Assembly (NCBI RefSeq): GCF_021168455.1
Contig: NZ_JAJOZR010000001.1
Coordinates: forward strand, 248,001-312,000
Direction of reading: 5' to 3'
Length of the DNA stretch: 64,000 bases
Source of the DNA: Ferranicluibacter quercicola
GTDB lineage: Bacteria; Pseudomonadota; Alphaproteobacteria; Rhizobiales; Rhizobiaceae
The notes under the pieces are model-generated. The model was not told the origin of the DNA, did no database searches, and saw nothing but the letters and a program-made list of their open reading frames with translations. Below, in pieces: positions 27,210-34,607 of the stretch. The translations under genes were made by a program, and so were the position numbers. The stretch's first letter is position 1. Every line of letters starts with the position of its first letter.

Positions 27210-28265
27210 TCACAGGACGCGGTCGAGCCAGTCGATCGCGTCGTCCTGCTGCTGCACCGGAAAGACATGGCCGTCCGGGGCCATCCGGGTCTGGAGCGCA
27301 TCCGGTGCGCCAGACGCATCCCAGATGATTTGCATCTGCCGAAAGGCTTCGGCGGCATCGGCCTCGGGGAAATGCCGGTCCTCCCGGCCGCTGAGAAAAA
27401 GCGCGGGTTTGGGCGCGGCGAGCGCGGCAAAATGGGGATAGTCGATCCGTCCGGCGATGCCGGGATGCAGCAGGTAGAAGGCGGACTGGCCGCGCAGCTG
27501 GTTGCTGCCCGACTGCATCAGCCCCGACAGGGTGCCCATCCACCCCACGGACACACAGGCCTTCACGTCCGGCGACAGGGCGGCCATCTGCCAGGCCCGC
27601 GCGCCGCCCATTGAAAAGCCGAAGCTTGCCACGCACTCCGGGTCGATACCTTCGAGCCGTTTCAGGAATGCGAGCGCTTCGAGATCTTCCCGCAGGACGA
27701 TGCCGGCAAGCGACTGGCCGAACTGCATGAGGTTCGCCGCGAGCGCCTGCTGGCCCTCATACCCCGTGCCGGCCCGGCCGCCCCATCCCAGCGCATCGAC
27801 GCAGAGCACGCTGTAACCGCGCCGCGCCAGCGCATTGCCGAGGTGCCTGCCACCATAGAGACGGGTCGCCCAGTCGTCCGACGGCGCCGCCGTTTCGCGC
27901 GGCTCGTCGGGCCGCCGGATCAGCTTCTGCCGGCCGATGGAAAAGAAGGCGCCGTGATCGTGGAGGAGCAGAATGCCGGGCGTGGGATGCTCGGTGGCAG
28001 GGCGGAGCAGATAGGCGTCGGCCGTCTCGCCATTCGAGTAATTAAGCTGCAGATGCTGGCCGAGAAGTCCGCCATCGTCCCATTCGCCAAGGTGTGTCGC
28101 CAAGGGCGTGGCGATCGTCTCGATACCGAGCGCACGGCGCATCGCGGCAAGCGTCGTCCTTTGCCATGTCGCAACATCGGACGCGGCCGGGTCGAAATTC
28201 CAGGCGAAGGCGTTCCGATCCCGCAGGCGCTTTGCGAGACCCGGCATGTTCTCGCGGTCGATCAC
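27210..28265 (-). CDS. Alpha/beta hydrolase (dienelactone hydrolase/acetyl esterase-like)
   Basis: A 351-residue serine hydrolase without a signal peptide. The nucleophile elbow is GFSMGG, the acid probably Asp in LSGREDRHFP, and the catalytic His is in APDGHVFPV. Strand HPTPGILLLHDHGAFF precedes the oxyanion region, and a lid-like insertion contains GRHLGNALARRGYSVLCVD. The family covers acetyl and cephalosporin-C-type esterases and dienelactone hydrolases. The GTG at 28265 overlaps the stop of the upstream GntR gene (GTGA), so it is translated with it at the end of a peptide-type ABC operon. A cytoplasmic deacetylase acting on imported acetylated oligosaccharides is a reasonable guess. An internal ATG at 28247 is the alternative start. 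Confidence 0.75.
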   Translation of the reverse strand: MIDRENMPGLAKRLRDRNAFAWNFDPAASDVATWQRTTLAAMRRALGIETIATPLATHLGEWDDGGLLGQHLQLNYSNGETADAYLLRPATEHPTPGILLLHDHGAFFSIGRQKLIRRPDEPRETAAPSDDWATRLYGGRHLGNALARRGYSVLCVDALGWGGRAGTGYEGQQALAANLMQFGQSLAGIVLREDLEALAFLKRLEGIDPECVASFGFSMGGARAWQMAALSPDVKACVSVGWMGTLSGLMQSGSNQLRGQSAFYLLHPGIAGRIDYPHFAALAAPKPALFLSGREDRHFPEADAAEAFRQMQIIWDASGAPDALQTRMAPDGHVFPVQQQDDAIDWLDRVL

Positions 28266-29011
28266 CCGCCGCTGCGCATGCGCTCGATCATCCGGTCGCG
28301 GCTGACCGTCAGGTGTTGGCGCATCGCCAGCCGGGCGCCGTCGATGTTGCGCTCGGCGATGGCGCCAAGGACCAGGCGGTGCTCGGTGTTGACCCGCGCG
28401 AGATTCGCCTGAAACACCGTGTCCTCCACGCCGCTGGTCTGCAGCCGCATGCGCGGCATCAGCGTTTCACCCAGATAATTGAAGATGCCGAAGAAATGCT
28501 CGTTGTGGCTGGCCTTGGCCACCGCGCAGTGAAACTCGAAATCCGTCTGGCTGTCGCGGATGACGGTCCGGATCGCGTCGTCCATCGCGTCGCAGACGGA
28601 GGCCATCGCGTCGAGATCGGCCTGCGTGCGGCGCTCGGCCGCCAGAGCCGCGGCTTCGGACTCGATGCCAATGCGCAGTTCGAGGCCTTTCAGCTGGTTC
28701 TCCACCATGGTCAGCCTTTCCGGGGCAAGCCGGAAGGGTGGAATACCCGCATCGTCGCGGACGAATGCGCCGACCCCGTGCTGGATCGAGACGAGACCGC
28801 TCGCCCGCAGATTGGCGATCGCCTCGCGCACCACGGTGCGGCTGACGCCCAGCTCGTCGATCAGCACCTTCTCCGTCGGCAGCTGCGAGCCGCGGGAATA
28901 CTCGCCCTGCCGGATGCGGTCCGCAAGGGTGCGGATGACCTGTGAACTCAGCGTTTCGCGTCTCCGCCCGCTCGCGGGAAGCGGCGCGGCATTGTCGGCA
29001 TCGGTCGTCAT
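28262..29011 (-). CDS. FadR/FCD-subfamily GntR transcriptional regulator
   Basis: A 249-residue regulator. The winged helix (residues 20-90) contains SRGSQLPTEKVLIDELGVSR then VVREAIANLRASGLVSIQHGVGAFV. The helical FCD domain follows, with effector/metal residues in DFEFHCAVAKASHN and in NTEHRLVL. It is related to the regulator at 23570 but clearly distinct. It lies inside the operon, 32 bases after the last transporter ATPase and overlapping the hydrolase gene, so it is co-transcribed with the genes it presumably controls. Its operator may be the inverted repeat upstream of the binding-protein gene near 34328. The effector is probably the imported solute or a breakdown product. Confidence 0.87.
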   Translation of the reverse strand: MTTDADNAAPLPASGRRRETLSSQVIRTLADRIRQGEYSRGSQLPTEKVLIDELGVSRTVVREAIANLRASGLVSIQHGVGAFVRDDAGIPPFRLAPERLTMVENQLKGLELRIGIESEAAALAAERRTQADLDAMASVCDAMDDAIRTVIRDSQTDFEFHCAVAKASHNEHFFGIFNYLGETLMPRMRLQTSGVEDTVFQANLARVNTEHRLVLGAIAERNIDGARLAMRQHLTVSRDRMIERMRSGG

Positions 29012-29043
29012 GGCGCAGAGCCCCTCCAGCGGGCGGTCGACCG

Positions 29044-29802
29044 TCAAACGGCCTGGTCGTAGGCAAGGCTCGCTTCGATCAGCTCGCGGGCATAAGGGTC
29101 CTTGGCTTTGCCGGTGGAGAGAACGGAGCGATCCATGATCTCCACCACGCGCCCATGTTGCATCACCGCCAGTCGTTCGCACATATGGTCGATCACCGCC
29201 AGATCGTGGCTGACGAAGAGATAGGTGAGGTTGCGACGGGTCCGCAGGTCCGCCAGCAGGTTCAGAACCTCGGCCTGAACGGAGACGTCGAGCGCCGACG
29301 TCGGCTCGTCCAGCAGCAGGATGCGCGGCTCGAGAATGAGCGCGCGCGCAATCGCCACGCGCTGGCGCTGTCCGCCGGACAGTTCGTGCGGATAGCGGGC
29401 GAGGAAGGCGGGATCGAGCCCGACATCGGTCAGTGCCCGCTCCATCCGCTCCCGTTGCCGGTCCATGCGGTGGATGCGCAGAGGCTCCTGCAGGGCGGTG
29501 CGGATCGACTGGCGCGGGTGGAGGGAACCGTAGGGGTCCTGAAACACCATCTGCACCATGCGGCAATAATCGGCGAAGGGCATGTCCTTGATCGATGTGC
29601 CTTCCATCTCGATCGCGCCGTCCCAGAGCGTCAGCAGACGGGCGATGCAGCGCAGGATGGTCGATTTGCCGGAGCCGGATTCGCCCACGAGCCCGAAGGA
29701 TTCGCCCGGTTTGACGGAGAAGGCGACGTCTCCGAGGATCCGCCGCTTCGCGGCGCCGGAGCCGAGGTCGATCGAGACGTTGCGGACATCGATGGCGTTC
29801 AT
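29044..29802 (-). CDS. Oligopeptide-type ABC transporter ATPase (OppF/DppF-like)
   Basis: A 252-residue single-cassette ATPase. It has Walker A GESGSGKST, Q-loop QMVFQDPYGSLHPRQ, signature LSGGQRQRVAIARAL, Walker B ILLLDEPTSALDVS and the switch His in FVSHDLAVI. The usual C-terminal oligopeptide-transporter extension with Cys residues for an iron-sulfur cluster is absent; the chain stops shortly after the cassette. The ATG at 29802 overlaps the stop of the partner ATPase gene. Together the two ATPases drive the importer encoded upstream. Confidence 0.92.
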   Translation of the reverse strand: MNAIDVRNVSIDLGSGAAKRRILGDVAFSVKPGESFGLVGESGSGKSTILRCIARLLTLWDGAIEMEGTSIKDMPFADYCRMVQMVFQDPYGSLHPRQSIRTALQEPLRIHRMDRQRERMERALTDVGLDPAFLARYPHELSGGQRQRVAIARALILEPRILLLDEPTSALDVSVQAEVLNLLADLRTRRNLTYLFVSHDLAVIDHMCERLAVMQHGRVVEIMDRSVLSTGKAKDPYARELIEASLAYDQAV

Positions 29803-30671
29803 GGCTGCACCTCCCACGTGCTGCGGACCATCAGCTCGCGGTTGAGCACCGGCAACGAGCGCCGGCTTCCGCCGATATGCGGCTGGGCGGCGAGAAGGCC
29901 GCGGGTGTAGGGGTGGACGCAATTCTGCATGTCGCGCGCGGCGCGCTCCTCCACCACTTCGCCGTGGCGCATGACGAGCACCCGGTCGCAGAAATTGCGC
30001 ACGAGGTTCAGGTCGTGGCTGATCATGATCAGGCCGATGCCCTTGTTCGTCACCAGCTCGTTGAGGATGTTGAGCACCTGCATGCGCACCGTCACATCCA
30101 GTGCCGAGGTCGGCTCGTCGGCGATGATGATCTGCGGCTCGGGGATCAGCATCATCGCGATCATGATGCGCTGGCCCATGCCGCCGGAGACCTCGTGCGG
30201 ATAGAGCCCGTAGACCCGTTCGGGATCGCGGATCTTCACCGCTTCAAGCATGGCGAGCGTCTTGTCGCGCGCGACCTGGGCGGAGGCCTTGTTGTGGACG
30301 CGATAGGCCTCGGCGATCTGGTCGCCGACGCGGTGCACCGGGTTCAGCGAGAACTTCGGATCCTGCAGGATCATCGAGATCCGCCGGCCCCGGATCGAAA
30401 GCATCTGGCGTTCGGTGGCCGCCAGAAGATCGGTGCCCTCGAAATCCATCCGGTCCGCCTGGATCCGGGCCGTCGGCAGGAGCTTGAGGAGCGCACGTCC
30501 GATGGTCGATTTGCCCGATCCGGACTCGCCGACGATGCCGAGCCGCTCGCGGCCGAGGTCGAACGAGACGCCCTTGACGACGGGCGTAAAGGCTTTGCCG
30601 TTGCGGTAGCTGACGCGCAGGCCTGCGACGCGGAGAAGCGGCGTGGTGTTGTCCATCTGCGGTTCCATCAT
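29799..30671 (-). CDS. Oligopeptide-type ABC transporter ATPase (OppD/DppD-like)
   Basis: A 290-residue cassette ATPase. Motifs are Walker A GESGSGKST, Q-loop MILQDPKFSLNP, signature VSGGMGQRIMIAMML, Walker B IIIADEPTSALDVT and switch His MISHDLNLV. The C-terminal extension begins CVHPYTRGLLAAQPHIGGSR but, unlike many OppD proteins, lacks a clear Cys cluster. An AGGAGG site lies just upstream; because it is only two bases from the first ATG, the second ATG at 30668 may be the real start. The gene is six bases after the permease gene. Confidence 0.92.
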   Translation of the reverse strand: MMEPQMDNTTPLLRVAGLRVSYRNGKAFTPVVKGVSFDLGRERLGIVGESGSGKSTIGRALLKLLPTARIQADRMDFEGTDLLAATERQMLSIRGRRISMILQDPKFSLNPVHRVGDQIAEAYRVHNKASAQVARDKTLAMLEAVKIRDPERVYGLYPHEVSGGMGQRIMIAMMLIPEPQIIIADEPTSALDVTVRMQVLNILNELVTNKGIGLIMISHDLNLVRNFCDRVLVMRHGEVVEERAARDMQNCVHPYTRGLLAAQPHIGGSRRSLPVLNRELMVRSTWEVQP

Positions 30672-30677
30672 CGCCTC

Positions 30678-31586
30678 CTAGTGGCCCTGTTTCGGATCGA
30701 GCGCATCGCGCAGGCCATCGCCAAGCAGGTTGAAGGCGAGGCTGACGAGAAGGATGGCGCCGCCGGGGAAGGCGACCAGCCACCAGTTGTCGAGCATGTA
30801 GCGCCGGCCCGTGGCGATCATCGCGCCCCATTCCGGCAGCGGCGGCTGCGCGCCGAGGCCGAGAAAGCCGAGGCCCGCCGCCGTCAGGATCACCGTTGCC
30901 ATGCTGAGCGTGACGCGGACGAGCACGGAGGGCAGGCACATCGGCATGATCGACTTGACGATGATGCGCAGCTTGGAGGCGCCCTGCATGCGCGACGCTG
31001 AGATATAGTCCGCATTGCGGAAGGTCAGCGTTTCCGCGCGCGCCAGCCGCGCGATCGGCGGCCAGGCGGTGAGGCCGATGGCGATGATCGCATTTTCGAG
31101 GCTTGCGCCCAGCGCCGCCACGAAGGCAAGCGACAGGATGAGGCTCGGGAAGGACAGGAAGATGTCGGTGATGCGCATCATCACCGTATCGTACCAGCCG
31201 CCGAAATAGCCCGCGGTCGTGCCGACCAGAAGCCCGAGCGGGCCGACGATGACGGAGACGATGGTGATGATCGTCAGGCTGATGCGCGACCCGTGGATGA
31301 TGCGGCTGAGCACATCGCGCCCGAGTTCGTCGGTGCCGAACAGATGCGCGGCGGACGGCGGCTGCAGGGCCTCTGCGAGGTTAATCATGTTCGGCTCGTA
31401 AGGCGCAATCCAGGGTGCGACGAGCGCGGTAAAGAGCAGGATCGCAATCACCACGAGGCCGAAACCGGAGGACGGATTGCCGAGCAGGTCCTTCAGAACC
31501 CGGACGAGGCGGCTCCAGGCCGTGTAGGTCTTCTCGCTGGAAGCGGTCATGGCTGCGGTCCCGATGTCGATGGTTTTCGTCGTCAT
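30678..31586 (-). CDS. Oligopeptide-type ABC permease (OppC/DppC-like)
   Basis: A 302-residue permease. The N-terminal cytoplasmic tail precedes a first membrane segment (GLVVIAILLFTALVAPWIAPY). The hallmark HLFGTDELGRDVLSRIIHGSR follows, then five more segments. The coupling helix reads NADYISASRMQGASKLRIIVKSIMP. The C-terminus ends NLLGDGLRDALDPKQGH, characteristic of OppC proteins. The start at 31586 lies one base after the stop of the partner permease gene, so the two are made together. Confidence 0.92.
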   Translation of the reverse strand: MTTKTIDIGTAAMTASSEKTYTAWSRLVRVLKDLLGNPSSGFGLVVIAILLFTALVAPWIAPYEPNMINLAEALQPPSAAHLFGTDELGRDVLSRIIHGSRISLTIITIVSVIVGPLGLLVGTTAGYFGGWYDTVMMRITDIFLSFPSLILSLAFVAALGASLENAIIAIGLTAWPPIARLARAETLTFRNADYISASRMQGASKLRIIVKSIMPMCLPSVLVRVTLSMATVILTAAGLGFLGLGAQPPLPEWGAMIATGRRYMLDNWWLVAFPGGAILLVSLAFNLLGDGLRDALDPKQGH

Positions 31587-31587
31587 G

Positions 31588-32604
31588 TTAGCGCGTCCTC
31601 GGGTCGAAGATCTTGTAGAGCGCATCGGACAGGAGATTGAGCCCGATGAAGATGACGCCGACGAGCAGGACGCAGGTCATCACCGCGTTCATGTCGCCGA
31701 CCAGCATGTTGTTGGTGATGTACTGGCCGAAACCGGGCCAGGAGAACACGGTCTCGATCAGCACGGCGCCTTCGAGCAGGCTGCCATAGGCGAGCGCGAC
31801 AATGGTGACGAGCTGGACGCGGATATTGGCGAAGGCATGGTGCCAGATCGTCCGGCTCTTAGAGAGACCCTTCACCCGGGCCGTGGTCACATATTCCTGG
31901 TTCAGCTGGTCCAGCATGAAGCTGCGCGTCATGCGGGTGATGTAGGCCATGGAGGAATAGCCGAGAATGCTGGCCGGCAGAAGCAGGTGGTTGACCGCGT
32001 CCCCGAAGACCTCCCAGTCGCCGGCCAGCATGGAGTCGATCAGAAGGAAACCGGTCGTCTCCGGCACGAGGCCGATGTAGTAATCCGACAGGCGGCCACC
32101 GCCGCCCACCAGATCGAGGGCCGCGTAGAAGACGATGAGGCCGATCATGCCGGTCCAGAAGATCGGCATGGAATGGCCGATGAGCGTCAGGAACCGGATG
32201 ACGTGATCGACCGGCTTGTTGCGGCGCACGGCCGCCAGAATGCCCAGGGGAATGCCGAGCCCGGCGCCGACGATGATGGCGAAGGTCGCCAGCTCGATGG
32301 TTGCCGGCATGACGTGCAGGATATCGTTGATGACGGGCTGTCCGGTGCGGATCGAGACGCCGAAATCGCCATGAAGCAGGTCGCTCACATATTTGAAGAA
32401 CTGCTGGTAGAGTGGCAGGTTTGCCCCGATCCGCTCGGCAACCATCTCGTAGGTCGCCCGGTCGGCCTCTTCCCCGACGATCGCGCGCACGGGATCGACC
32501 GGCATCAGGCGGCCGATGCAGAAGGTGAGGATCAGAAGGCCGATGAGGGTGACCATGATGGTCCCTGCCTGCCTGCCGAAAGCTGAAAAGCGTGCAGTGT
32601 TCAT
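31588..32604 (-). CDS. Oligopeptide-type ABC permease (OppB/DppB-like)
   Basis: A 338-residue permease with six membrane segments. It opens with a short tail and the segment TIMVTLIGLLILTFCIGRL, followed by the usual MPVDPVRAIVGE loop. The coupling region YVTTARVKGLSKSRTIWHHAF is well conserved, and the last part has ETVFSWPGFGQYITNN and LSDALYKIFDPRTR, all typical of DppB. The ATG at 32604 is preferred to one 18 codons earlier because the added stretch (RRLPPLRPF) does not resemble family N-termini. It lies 69 bases downstream of the binding-protein gene. Confidence 0.92.
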   Translation of the reverse strand: MNTARFSAFGRQAGTIMVTLIGLLILTFCIGRLMPVDPVRAIVGEEADRATYEMVAERIGANLPLYQQFFKYVSDLLHGDFGVSIRTGQPVINDILHVMPATIELATFAIIVGAGLGIPLGILAAVRRNKPVDHVIRFLTLIGHSMPIFWTGMIGLIVFYAALDLVGGGGRLSDYYIGLVPETTGFLLIDSMLAGDWEVFGDAVNHLLLPASILGYSSMAYITRMTRSFMLDQLNQEYVTTARVKGLSKSRTIWHHAFANIRVQLVTIVALAYGSLLEGAVLIETVFSWPGFGQYITNNMLVGDMNAVMTCVLLVGVIFIGLNLLSDALYKIFDPRTR

Positions 32605-32673
32605 GGCGGCGTCCTTGGATGCGAAAGGTCGAAGGGGAGGGAGCCGGCGCGCGGGCACGCCGGCCAGAGCGCG

Positions 32674-34278
32674 CTAGCGCTCCTTCGTCACCGTGCGCAG
32701 CCGCGTGGACCAGGACGGATTGAGCGCAAGTCCCTTGATGTCCGCACGATATCCGACGCTGTCGACCACTTCGGCGAAGGGCTGGATGGCGGGGACGACA
32801 TCGGCGTAGTAGGTCTGGATCGCTTCATAATCCCTGACCTGCTTGGCCTTGTCCGTTTCCACCAGCGCCGCATCGACCATGCTGTTGATCTTTTCGTCGT
32901 AGAAGGCGGTGCGCCAGCCCTGGAAGTTGGTCAGCTTGGCTTCGTCGGCATTGTCGGGATTGTAGACGATGGCGCGCAGGTTGCTGTCGGGATGCGGCAG
33001 CTGTCCACCGCCGCCACGGCCGACGAGGAGTTCGTACTTCCGCTCGCGCATCGCGCCATAGATCTGGTCGCCGCTGCCGGTGATGATCTCCGCCTTGATG
33101 CCACCCTGCGCCAGCGTCGCCTGGATGGCGGTCGCCGCATTCATGAAGGGCGCGTCGGAGATCGCGCGCAGCGTGGTCGAGAAACCGTCGGGATAGCCGG
33201 CTTCCGCCAGCAGGGCCTTCGCCTTCTCCACGTCCAGCTTGTAGCCCGCATTCGGCAGGGCGCCGAAAAGGCCGGTCTGGATCGGGCGATCCCGCAGGCG
33301 TCCGAAATAGGGCAGGACGGTGTCGTTCAGACCCTGATAGTCGATCAGGTAGCGTAGCGCCTCGCGCACCTTCGGCTTCTGGAACTTCTCGTCCTTCATG
33401 GAGACGGCGAGATAGTAGAACCCGCTGCCGCCATTGGTCTGCACCTTGACAGCGTCGCTCGTTTCCAGCGCCTTCAGATCGGCGGCCGACATGGAATAAG
33501 CGATGTCGATGTCGCCCTTTTCGAGCATCAGCCGCTGGCTCTGGGACTCCGCCAGATGCCGCATCATGATGCGCTTCATGCCGGGCGCCTCGCCCCAGTA
33601 GCTCTCATTGCGGTCGAGAATGACCCGCTCGTTGGAGCGCCACTGGCCGAGCGTGTAGGGGCCGGAGCCTGCGGAATTGTTGGTGAGCCAGGCGGAACCG
33701 AGATCGCCGGCCTTGTCGTGTTCCATCACTGTCTTGCTGTCGAGCACCGAGCCCGGGCCGACGATGCCCAGCGTCTGGACGATGATCTCGGGATCGACCT
33801 TCTTCGGCAGGGTGATGACGACCGTCGTCTCGTCGGGGGCGGCGAAGCTCTGTTCGGCGTTGGCGGCGGTGAAGCCGTGTGTCTTGAGGAAGGAGGCCTG
33901 CGCGAGGTTCAGCGTCAAGAGGCGCTTCAGCGACCAGACGACATCGGCCGATGTCACGGGATTGCCGGAGGCGAAGGTCGCGCCGGACCTCAGCTTGAAG
34001 GTGATCGCCGTATTGTCGGGGCTGACGCTCCAGCTCTCGGCGAGCTGCGGATTGACCTGTGCGCGATTGACGGCGTCGAGGCCGACAAGGTTATCATATA
34101 TGTTGGCGAGAACTTGTACCGTCTCCTTGCCGGTGATGGCGGCGGGATCCAGCGTCAGAATATTGCTCATGGAAAAGCCGACAACCAGCATGTTCGGCGG
34201 CGTTTCAGCCCAGGTCGGGCTGGTCATCAGGGTGGAGCCGACCAAAATCGTCGACAGTGCTGTGATCATGCGATGCAT
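32674..34278 (-). CDS. Family 5 (peptide/oligosaccharide) ABC substrate-binding protein
   Basis: A 534-residue periplasmic protein with a signal peptide (MHRMITALSTILVGSTLM..., cleavage after PTWA). The three-domain SBP family 5 fold shows in NPQLAESWSVSPDNTAITFKL, the ITSADVVWSLKR-like segment, and SGPYTLGQWRSNERVILDRN. Such proteins carry peptides, but in rhizobia also oligosaccharides and sugar acids; the esterase and FCD regulator in the operon argue for the latter. The ATG at 34278 follows GGAGGAAAC. It is the first gene of a seven-gene operon ending at 27210. Confidence 0.9.
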   Translation of the reverse strand: MHRMITALSTILVGSTLMTSPTWAETPPNMLVVGFSMSNILTLDPAAITGKETVQVLANIYDNLVGLDAVNRAQVNPQLAESWSVSPDNTAITFKLRSGATFASGNPVTSADVVWSLKRLLTLNLAQASFLKTHGFTAANAEQSFAAPDETTVVITLPKKVDPEIIVQTLGIVGPGSVLDSKTVMEHDKAGDLGSAWLTNNSAGSGPYTLGQWRSNERVILDRNESYWGEAPGMKRIMMRHLAESQSQRLMLEKGDIDIAYSMSAADLKALETSDAVKVQTNGGSGFYYLAVSMKDEKFQKPKVREALRYLIDYQGLNDTVLPYFGRLRDRPIQTGLFGALPNAGYKLDVEKAKALLAEAGYPDGFSTTLRAISDAPFMNAATAIQATLAQGGIKAEIITGSGDQIYGAMRERKYELLVGRGGGGQLPHPDSNLRAIVYNPDNADEAKLTNFQGWRTAFYDEKINSMVDAALVETDKAKQVRDYEAIQTYYADVVPAIQPFAEVVDSVGYRADIKGLALNPSWSTRLRTVTKER

Positions 34279-34327
34279 CGTTTCCTCCACATGCTGCTCC
34301 CCAGCAGCATTCCATTCCTCAACTCCG

Positions 34328-34347
34328 AGACAAGAGATATGATGTCT
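34328..34347 (-). promoter_or_regulatory. Candidate GntR operator upstream of the peptide-type ABC operon
   Basis: AGACA-agagatatga-TGTCT (34328-34332 with 34343-34347) is a symmetric element in AT-rich sequence 50 bases upstream of the first gene. Its ATATGAT core also occurs in the candidate sites at 24447-24457. Binding by the regulator encoded at 28262 is an inference. Confidence 0.35.
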
Positions 34348-34499
34348 TACCTTAACTGTCAATCGGATTTGGAAGGGCGGGCGAGGGCTGCGCGCAGGTA
34401 GCTTCTTACGCGGCTGGAGGCTGCGATGAACCTGTGATCACAGAGAGTGCAGAAAGATGCGCGTCGGCGCTGGCCCGCGGATCGCGGACGCTCCGATGT

Positions 34500-34538
34500 C
34501 AGGACAAATCCGATCGGTTGCCCGACCGGTCTGTCCTG
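34500..34538 (-). terminator. Strong hairpin downstream of the giant repeat gene
   Basis: Arms CAGGACA (34500-34506) and TGTCCTG (34532-34538) flank an inner near-palindromic stem of eight pairs with one mismatch. It lies 70 bases past the repeat gene stop on the minus strand. A second short hairpin, GCCGG-tccgt-CCGGC (34575-34589), lies between. No T-run is seen. Confidence 0.4.
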
Positions 34539-34607
34539 TGTGGCCGGTTGGGCAGGCCAGGCGCGTGCCTGTCTGCCGGTCCGTCCGGCGGCATGCCTGC
34601 CGGCGCT

